10,011 nt of DNA from Bacillota bacterium (GTDB taxonomy: Bacteria > Bacillota > UBA4882 > UBA10575): NCBI GenBank assembly GCA_003511465.1, contig DOID01000037.1:1-10011 (forward strand), written 5' to 3'. The stretch's first letter is position 1; the number at the start of each line of letters is the position of its first letter. A program made the position numbers and the translations under genes. The notes under the pieces were generated by a model. It did not search any database, was not told the origin of the DNA, and worked only from the letters and a program-made list of their open reading frames with translations. Shown here piece by piece: positions 4,745 through 10,011 of the stretch.

Positions 4745-6235
4745 ATGCGTGAGTTAATTCAACAAATACGCCAGATTTGGGAGAACATGGATAAGCGTAA
4801 ACGCCTTTTGCTCGGTGGTGGTATGCTCCTTTTGTTGTCCCTTTTTGTCCTGATTATGACCATCAGCCAACCGGAATACGAATTGTTATATGGTAATTTA
4901 CAACAAACGGAACAGGACGAGATCATCGGGCGTCTCCGGGAGATGAGTATTCCCTACCGGAAAGAGTATAACGCGTTACATGTTCCTAATGCTTCCGAAG
5001 TACGGGCGGAACTGATGAAAGCGGGGATTCCGAAAGGCGGTATTATCGGGTGGGAACTTTTTGACCGGACCAGTTTAGGCGCGACTAACTTCCAGAACAC
5101 CGTAAATTACCAAAGAGCCTTGCAAGATGAGATCCGACGTACCCTTCGCCAAATCGAAGGGGTAATTGACGCGTCGGTCATTATTAATTTACCGGATCAG
5201 GAACCAATCTTTGAAGATGAAAAAAAGGAACCGACTGTTTCGATTAATCTGAATCTACGCAGCGCTAACATGCTCAGTCGGAAGCAGGTACAGGCAGTTG
5301 TGAATTTTGTGGCTGGGTGTGTTGCGGGGATGTCTCCGGAGAACGTTACGATCATCGATAATTTTGCCAATGATCTAACTGCTCCCCTGCGCACCAACGC
5401 CGCTTTGGACGGCTCACTGCTGGAACAACAGATGGCGATCAAAAAAGACCTGGAACAAGAGTATAAACGCAATGTCGAAACCGTTTTAGGACGGGTCTAC
5501 GGCTTACATAACGTGGCGGCAACCGTCAATATCACGCTTAACTTCGACTACCAGGAAATTCGGAAGGAGATCTACGGCGACCGGGGCGTACCCCGGAGTG
5601 AGCAGGAGATCTCCGAATCATACACGGGTAGTGGGATCACGCCCTACGGGATTCCCGGTACGGACTCGAATATCACCCAGTACCGGCTGGGTGGGAATCA
5701 ACAGGAAGGTTCATACGAGCGGGAAGAACGGATCGTTAACACGGAAATTAATCGAACTGAAGAGCATCATTTAAAACAAGGACCAAAGATTGAACGCATA
5801 TCGGTGAGCGTTGTGATCGGGAAGAGCCTGTCCGTGGCGGAAATAGCGCAGATTGAGAATACGGTTGGAGCTACGGTAGGAGCGCTTACGACCAGAGGCG
5901 ACCAGGTAACGGTGTTCAGTCGAGAGTTTTTCGCCCCGGCAGCGGAAGAGACTTTACCACAAGCACCGGGGGTTTCCCCTGTGGCATTGGTGTTGACTGG
6001 TCTTTGTTGTGTGCTGCTTACGGGAGGAGTTTTGTACTTAGTGCGAAGGAGGAGACAGCGGACGTCCACCATCGATATGGTGGTTAGTGATACGGTCGAC
6101 GAGACGGCAGCGGTCGTAGAATTAAGTCCGGAGGAGCAACAACGCCGTGACCGGGAAGATTTCATTGAAGATTTAGCACGCAGCGATCCGGAGAATATGG
6201 TTGGGCTCTTACGGACGTGGATGTCAGAGGATTAG
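4745..6235 (+). CDS. fliF: Flagellar MS-ring protein FliF
   Basis: FliF forms the membrane-embedded MS ring that is the base for flagellar assembly, houses the export gate and carries the FliG switch ring. The protein is 496 aa, somewhat shorter than usual (about 530-560). It has an N-terminal transmembrane helix (about 21-40), then periplasmic ring-building motifs with the conserved LYGNLQQTEQDEII and the DASVIINLP segment. A low-complexity acidic/polar beta-collar region follows (about 275-340). A second transmembrane helix (about 412-433) is followed by RRRR. The cytoplasmic tail, DREDFIEDLARSDPENMVGL and onwards, is the FliG-binding segment. The only in-frame start is ATG 4745, with GGGAG 11 nt upstream. 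An in-frame TGA at 4739 blocks extension. The shortness seems to lie in the loop and tail rather than in a missing domain. Confidence 0.97.
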   Translation: MRELIQQIRQIWENMDKRKRLLLGGGMLLLLSLFVLIMTISQPEYELLYGNLQQTEQDEIIGRLREMSIPYRKEYNALHVPNASEVRAELMKAGIPKGGIIGWELFDRTSLGATNFQNTVNYQRALQDEIRRTLRQIEGVIDASVIINLPDQEPIFEDEKKEPTVSINLNLRSANMLSRKQVQAVVNFVAGCVAGMSPENVTIIDNFANDLTAPLRTNAALDGSLLEQQMAIKKDLEQEYKRNVETVLGRVYGLHNVAATVNITLNFDYQEIRKEIYGDRGVPRSEQEISESYTGSGITPYGIPGTDSNITQYRLGGNQQEGSYEREERIVNTEINRTEEHHLKQGPKIERISVSVVIGKSLSVAEIAQIENTVGATVGALTTRGDQVTVFSREFFAPAAEETLPQAPGVSPVALVLTGLCCVLLTGGVLYLVRRRRQRTSTIDMVVSDTVDETAAVVELSPEEQQRRDREDFIEDLARSDPENMVGLLRTWMSED

Positions 6236-6240
6236 AGGTG
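6234..6240 (+). promoter_or_regulatory. Ribosome binding site of fliG, selecting a TTG start
   Basis: AGAGGTG overlaps the fliF stop codon and ends 8 nt before TTG 6249. The product then begins SKQLTGRQK, as in other FliG proteins. Confidence 0.7.
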
Positions 6241-6248
6241 TAATTGTC

Positions 6249-7253
6249 TTGAGTAAACAATTAACCGGCCGGCAAAAGTGCGCCGTCATCTTAATCTCCA
6301 TCGGCTCTGAGTTGTCATCGCGTATTTTAAAGTTTTTTCGCGAAGATGAAATTGAAGACTTAACTTTGGAGATTGCCAGTATGCGTCGGATCGAGCCGGA
6401 AGTGAAGGAAGAAGTTCTGAATGAGTTTTACGAAATCTGTTTAGCCCAGAACTATATCTCCGTCGGCGGTATTGATTATGCCAAAGAAATGTTGGAAAAA
6501 GCCCTTGGGCCGAGCAAAGCCCAGAGTATTCTGAATAAATTAACCAGTTCCTTACAGGTGCGACCGTTTGATTTCGCCCGCAAAACTGATCCTAGTCAGT
6601 TAGTGAATTTTATCCAAAATGAACATCCACAGACCATTGCGTTGGTGCTATCCTATTTAAATCCGGAACAGGCGGGGATGATCCTGTCGGCGCTGGCTCC
6701 CGCTAGTCAGGTGGAGGTGGCGAAAAGGATTGCCACTATGGACCGGGCGACTCCAGAGGTTCTAAAAGAAGTCGAGAATGTGCTGGAGAAACGGTTATCA
6801 TCTTTTGTGTTGCAAGATTTCACCATGGCCGGTGGGATCGATGCGGCGGTTGCCATATTGAACCGGGTGGATCGTGGAACGGAAAAAACGATCATCGAAG
6901 CCTTGGAAGAAGACAATCCAGAGCTGGCTGAACTGATCAAGAAGCGGATGTTTGTCTTTGAAGATCTGGTTACCCTGGACGACCGTTCGATTCAGCGCGT
7001 GTTGAAAGAAGTGGATATGCGGGATCTGGCTTTAGCCTTGAAAACAGCCAGTCAAGAAGTTACCAACCGTATCTTTAAAAATATTTCGAACCGTGCTCGT
7101 GACATGATCAAGGAAGACATGGGATTAATGGGGCCGGTGCGTTTGCGTGATGTTGAGGAAGCACAGCAGAAGATCGTCAATAACATCAGACAGCTTGATG
7201 AGAGCGGGGAAATTGTCATTGCCCGTGGTGGAGAGGATGAAATAATTGTCTAA
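6249..7253 (+). CDS. fliG: Flagellar motor switch protein FliG
   Basis: FliG sits on the cytoplasmic face of FliF, meets the stator through its C-terminal domain, and sets torque and rotation direction. From TTG 6249 it is 334 aa, near the 338 aa of B. subtilis. The N-terminal FliF-binding domain starts LTGRQKCAVILISIG. The middle domain carries the EHPQT motif (residues 125-129). The hinge MFVF (234-237) leads into the charged torque-helix region beginning DDRSIQRVLKEVDMRD (244-259). The MGPVRLRDVEEAQ block (294-306) and the ending ARGGEDEIIV are intact. AGAGGTG (6234-6240) ends 8 nt before TTG, which is why this start is preferred to an upstream TTG at 6201 that would overlap fliF by 35 nt. 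It overlaps fliH by 8 nt. Confidence 0.97.
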   Translation: MSKQLTGRQKCAVILISIGSELSSRILKFFREDEIEDLTLEIASMRRIEPEVKEEVLNEFYEICLAQNYISVGGIDYAKEMLEKALGPSKAQSILNKLTSSLQVRPFDFARKTDPSQLVNFIQNEHPQTIALVLSYLNPEQAGMILSALAPASQVEVAKRIATMDRATPEVLKEVENVLEKRLSSFVLQDFTMAGGIDAAVAILNRVDRGTEKTIIEALEEDNPELAELIKKRMFVFEDLVTLDDRSIQRVLKEVDMRDLALALKTASQEVTNRIFKNISNRARDMIKEDMGLMGPVRLRDVEEAQQKIVNNIRQLDESGEIVIARGGEDEIIV

Positions 7254-8139
7254 GTCGAAGATTATTAAAGCCCCAGCCATCGAAAGCGAGGTCTGTTTTG
7301 TGGAACTCCCCGACATCGTGGCCGTCTGTCGTGAACTAGCCGCGGCCAGTGAAGAGGACCTGATTGTGGGAAGTACAGACCAAGACCAGGAAGAAACAGA
7401 GAACGCTCAAGAAGAAAAAGAAGCTTCCATTGATCCGGAAGCCGTCGCCCGTCAACTGCTGGCTGATGCTCAGCAGCAGACGGAAGAATTGTTAGCTGCC
7501 GCCCGCCAGGAAGCGGAGCTCATGATCGCGGAAGCAGAGCGCCGCCGGGAACAGGTGGAGCAGGAGTTGGCTACGGCTCGTCAGGAAGCAGCAGCTGAGT
7601 GTGAACGGCTTAAACAAGAGGCCTATGATCGTGGTTACCAGGAAGGTTTGGCCGCTGGCAACCAGGCGGGCGAAACCGCGTGGGCGGAAAAGATCACGGC
7701 CGCCGAGGACTCGCTCCTGGAGGCAAAAGCAGAGGCGCTAAACTTGATCAATCAGGGGGAGGAAGAAAGAGCCGCTAGGATCCGCGGTTCTGAACAGGAA
7801 ATCCTCAAGTTAGTCATCGATATTGCCGAAAAAGTAATTAAGACGGAGTTAAACGGTGAACCGAAAAAATGGTTGAGGATGATTGAAGATTCCGCCAAAA
7901 GACTAGCCGGCGCCACAGAAGTTACGATCAGCATTGCGCAAGAAGATGAAGCTTTCTTGATCCAACACTTACGGGAGATCCGCAGTCAATTCACTGAATC
8001 GCCCCGCATTCAGATCAATACCGATCTCAATTTACAACCGGGAGATTTTCAGGTGCACAGCAATCTAGGTGAAGTAGATGCCAGGGTTCAACAGCAATTG
8101 GCCAAGATCTTTCAGGCGCTAAAAGCAGAAGGAAACTAA
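7246..8139 (+). CDS. fliH: Flagellar assembly protein FliH (export ATPase regulator)
   Basis: FliH dimers bind the FliI ATPase, hold it inactive until needed and tether the ATPase complex to the C-ring. It is analogous to the peripheral stalk (E/G subunits) of V-type ATPases. The protein is 297 aa, longer than B. subtilis FliH (about 208 aa). The opening SKSKIIKAPAI is FliH-like. It is followed by an acidic, low-complexity linker (about 36-60) and a long coiled-coil rich in Glu, Gln and Ala (about 64-128). Then comes the family hallmark run of glycines four residues apart (Gly130, 134, 138, 142), and a V-ATPase E-like C-terminal domain (about 170-297). Initiation is at TTG 7246, after GGAGAGGATGA (7229-7239), inside the end of fliG, so translation is coupled. 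Confidence 0.93.
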   Translation: MSKSKIIKAPAIESEVCFVELPDIVAVCRELAAASEEDLIVGSTDQDQEETENAQEEKEASIDPEAVARQLLADAQQQTEELLAAARQEAELMIAEAERRREQVEQELATARQEAAAECERLKQEAYDRGYQEGLAAGNQAGETAWAEKITAAEDSLLEAKAEALNLINQGEEERAARIRGSEQEILKLVIDIAEKVIKTELNGEPKKWLRMIEDSAKRLAGATEVTISIAQEDEAFLIQHLREIRSQFTESPRIQINTDLNLQPGDFQVHSNLGEVDARVQQQLAKIFQALKAEGN

Positions 8140-8140
8140 A

Positions 8141-9496
8141 ATGGGACAGAAGATTACGCAGCCGCTCCCCCCCTTTAGCGCGGAATTGTATCAGCAAAAG
8201 ATCGTAGAGGTTAATCCGGTCAATCGGGGGGGACAAGTGGAAAAAGTAGTCGGTTTAACCATTGAGGCGCAAGGTCCTCCTAGTTTTGTTGGTGAGATTT
8301 GTTCCTTTGAGACCCTCTCCGGTCAAAAAGTCATGGGTGAAGTAGTGGGCTTCCGGGAAGGCAAAGTGTTGCTGCTCCCTTTAGGGGAGATGGAAGGCAT
8401 CGGACCCGGTACTCCGGTTTTGGCGTTAGATCAAACATTAACCACCCCGGTGGGTGAAGGCTTACTCGGGCGGGTACTGGATGGCTTGGGCCGTCCGCTT
8501 GACGGTCAAGGAAAACTGAAGACTACAGACTGTTACCCGCTGATGGCCAGCCCCCCTAATCCCTTGGCTCGCGCCCGGATTAAAACCCCACTTTCTTTGG
8601 GTGTAAAAGCAATCGATGGGCTGTTAACCTCCGGTCAAGGCCAACGTCTTGGCATCTTTGCCGGGAGCGGCGTTGGTAAAAGTACCCTCTTGGGAATGAT
8701 CGCTCGTAATTCGGACGCTGATATCAATGTCATCGGCTTAATCGGTGAACGGGGCCGGGAGGTTAAGGAGTTTATTGAAAAGGATTTAGGTCCTGAGGGA
8801 CTAGCCCGGTCGGTGGTAGTCGCCGCTACTTCGGACCAACCGGCTTTAGTCAGGATCAAAGGTGCATATACCGCAACCGCCATCGCCGAATACTTTCGGG
8901 ACCAAGGGGCCAATGTTTTGCTCATGATGGATTCGGTGACCAGGTTTGCTTTAGCCCAGCGTGAAGTGGGATTGGCCGTCGGAGAACCGCCGGCAACCCG
9001 GGGTTATACCCCTTCGGTGTTTGCCCTCATCCCCAAACTACTGGAACGGTCTGGTACAGCCGAGCAGGGCACGATAACCGCTCTTTATACGGTTTTAGTC
9101 GAAGGTGATGATATGAACGAACCGGTCGCTGATACGGTGCGTGGTACCTTAGACGGGCATATTGTGCTTTCCAGAGCGCTAGCCCACGAGAACCATTACC
9201 CAGCGATCGATATTTTAGCCAGTGTTAGTCGGCTCATGATTGATCTGGCTTCGGCCGAACATCAGAAAGCTGCGGCACTCCTCCGGGAACTACTCGCCGT
9301 TTATACGGCGAACGAGGATCTCATTAATATCGGCGCTTATGTTCAGGGGAGTAACCCCCGCGTCGATCTGGCGATTAAAATGTATCCCGGGATTAAACGG
9401 TTTTTACGCCAAGCGGTACAGGACAGTTTCAGTCTTGAGCAAACTGTTGAACTACTAAAGAATTTAGTTGCGGAGGTCGAGGAAGGTGTCCTTTAA
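8141..9496 (+). CDS. fliI: Flagellum-specific type III export ATPase FliI
   Basis: FliI is the hexameric cytoplasmic ATPase that helps unfold and deliver substrates to the flagellar type III gate. It is homologous to the F1 beta subunit. At 451 aa it has the usual length. The Walker A loop AGSGVGKST (174-182, Lys180), the catalytic-glutamate segment GERGREV (Glu203) and Walker B NVLLMMD (Asp264) are intact. So are the flanking ATSDQPALVR and PSVFALIPKLLERSG blocks. The ATG at 8141 follows AGAAGG, which lies inside the end of fliH, one nucleotide after the fliH stop. It overlaps fliJ by 11 nt. The HIJ cluster indicates the flagellar enzyme rather than a virulence secretion ATPase. Confidence 0.97.
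   Translation: MGQKITQPLPPFSAELYQQKIVEVNPVNRGGQVEKVVGLTIEAQGPPSFVGEICSFETLSGQKVMGEVVGFREGKVLLLPLGEMEGIGPGTPVLALDQTLTTPVGEGLLGRVLDGLGRPLDGQGKLKTTDCYPLMASPPNPLARARIKTPLSLGVKAIDGLLTSGQGQRLGIFAGSGVGKSTLLGMIARNSDADINVIGLIGERGREVKEFIEKDLGPEGLARSVVVAATSDQPALVRIKGAYTATAIAEYFRDQGANVLLMMDSVTRFALAQREVGLAVGEPPATRGYTPSVFALIPKLLERSGTAEQGTITALYTVLVEGDDMNEPVADTVRGTLDGHIVLSRALAHENHYPAIDILASVSRLMIDLASAEHQKAAALLRELLAVYTANEDLINIGAYVQGSNPRVDLAIKMYPGIKRFLRQAVQDSFSLEQTVELLKNLVAEVEEGVL
9472..9476 (+). promoter_or_regulatory. Ribosome binding site of fliJ, selecting a GTG start
   Basis: GGAGG lies inside the 3' end of fliI and is 9 nt before GTG 9486. It excludes the alternative TTG at 9468, which precedes it. Confidence 0.6.
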
Positions 9497-9917
9497 ATTC
9501 CAGCCGATTCTGAATCTGCGGAAACACCACGAAGATCACTGCCGAACCCGCTTTAAGGAAGAGCAGACGAAACTCCAGCACATTGATGGAGAATTGTCCA
9601 TGCTCAAGGCCAGAAAAGAAAGACGGGAGACGGAAGCGGCAAAGATGTCGGTAGGTACGATTAGCGCCGAAAGCCTCATCTCCGCCAGCCGGTATCTGGT
9701 TTATCTGCGGCAAAAACAAGAGGAAACAAAAGTGCGGCGGACACTCCAAGCGGGAGAGGTGGAAGCGGCGCGGACGACCTTAGTACAAGCGCAAAAAGAA
9801 AGAAAAGTCATGGAAAAATTGAAGGAAAAGATGGCGCGGGAAGAAATGGAAGAACTATTGCGCCGCGAACAAAAAAATTTGGATGAAATTGCGATTAACC
9901 GGATTTATCATAGTTAG
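9486..9917 (+). CDS. fliJ: Flagellar export protein FliJ
   Basis: FliJ is the small coiled-coil stalk that inserts into the FliI hexamer and links it to the FlhA export gate, like the gamma subunit of F1. From GTG 9486 the protein is 143 aa (family about 140-150). It begins SFKFQPILNLRKHHED, matching the aromatic-rich start of FliJ. The remainder is almost wholly alpha-helical, rich in Glu, Lys, Arg and Gln with no predicted membrane segment. Primary sequence is poorly conserved in this family, so the call rests on length, helical content, N-terminus and position after fliI. GGAGG (9472-9476) ends 9 nt before GTG. An in-frame TTG at 9468 would lie ahead of this site and is not preferred. Confidence 0.88.
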   Translation: MSFKFQPILNLRKHHEDHCRTRFKEEQTKLQHIDGELSMLKARKERRETEAAKMSVGTISAESLISASRYLVYLRQKQEETKVRRTLQAGEVEAARTTLVQAQKERKVMEKLKEKMAREEMEELLRREQKNLDEIAINRIYHS

Positions 9918-9928
9918 AGGTGAATGAG

Positions 9929-10011
9929 ATGTTTCGTTACATCGCCGGGATTTTAACTGCTTTTCTGTTTTTTGGTTCGGTTTTCGGTCTGCTCTATATC
10001 TTGGACCAGTA
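9929..10011 (+). CDS. Partial N-terminally membrane-anchored protein, possibly YlxF/MotE
   Basis: Only the first 27 codons are in the window; the reading frame remains open at the end. AGAGGTGA (9916-9923) ends 5 nt before the ATG. The fragment begins MFRYIAGILTAFLFFGSVFG and is a single hydrophobic segment with one early Arg, as expected for an N-in membrane anchor. In Bacillus and many Clostridia the gene between fliJ and fliK is ylxF, encoding a MotE/MgtE-intracellular-domain-like protein with one N-terminal membrane helix and a coiled-coil. The position and helix fit that, but no diagnostic domain is visible yet. Confidence 0.6.
   Translation, partial: MFRYIAGILTAFLFFGSVFGLLYILDQ

Noticed and set aside
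5767..6165. A 132-codon open frame on the minus strand opposite fliF
   Set aside because: It is the antisense shadow of a well-supported fliF reading frame; composition is Ser/Thr-rich and no family is recognisable. The other minus-strand frames opposite trmFO, fliF, fliG, fliH and fliI are the same kind of shadow.

Overview
The window reads as an ordinary chromosomal stretch from a motile member of the Bacillota (Firmicutes). The evidence is the gene order trmFO - xerC - codY - flgB - flgC - fliE - fliF - fliG - fliH - fliI - fliJ. It is the Bacillus/Clostridia order (topA-trmFO-codV-clpQ-clpY-codY-fla/che), and codY itself is essentially confined to this phylum. Every gene lies on the + strand, Shine-Dalgarno sequences are strong, and TTG/GTG starts are frequent. 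Base composition is moderate, with no sign of mobile elements, CRISPR, tRNA or rRNA genes. I cannot name a genus. The sequence diverges clearly from Bacillus, and a clostridial or other deep Bacillota lineage is my inference.

Bases 1-2483 hold housekeeping and regulatory genes. A complete trmFO (tRNA m5U54 methyltransferase) is followed by a well-formed sigma-A-type promoter. That promoter drives a Xer tyrosine recombinase, which appears to start at a rare CTG codon just behind a near-perfect Shine-Dalgarno. The hslV/hslU (clpQ/clpY) protease pair that often sits between xerC and codY is absent. A 150-bp AT-rich gap with a small palindrome takes its place.

Bases 2484-3305 hold codY, whose DNA-binding half is strongly conserved while its effector-sensing GAF half is shorter and divergent. 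A clean intrinsic terminator follows and closes the housekeeping block.

Bases 3306-10011 form the beginning of the flagellar fla/che-type operon. It opens with a very good sigma-28 (SigD/FliA) promoter. Then come the rod proteins FlgB and FlgC, the rod/MS-ring adaptor FliE, the MS-ring FliF, the switch protein FliG, and the export ATPase module FliH-FliI-FliJ. The last 83 bases begin a gene for an N-terminally membrane-anchored protein (YlxF/MotE-like by position). Most genes overlap or lie within about 25 nt of each other. The exception is the 141-nt flgC-fliE gap, which contains a nested RNA-hairpin structure ending in a U tract. It may be an attenuator or structured leader inside the operon.

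Together the flagellar genes encode the earliest assembly stage: base ring, switch, proximal rod and type III export motor. The neighbouring CodY may be one of their nutritional regulators, as in B. subtilis. I found no wholly new gene system. The items most worth checking are the fliE leader structure, the divergent CodY sensor domain, the CTG start of xerC, and the sigma-28 promoter with a possible weak CodY site just upstream.
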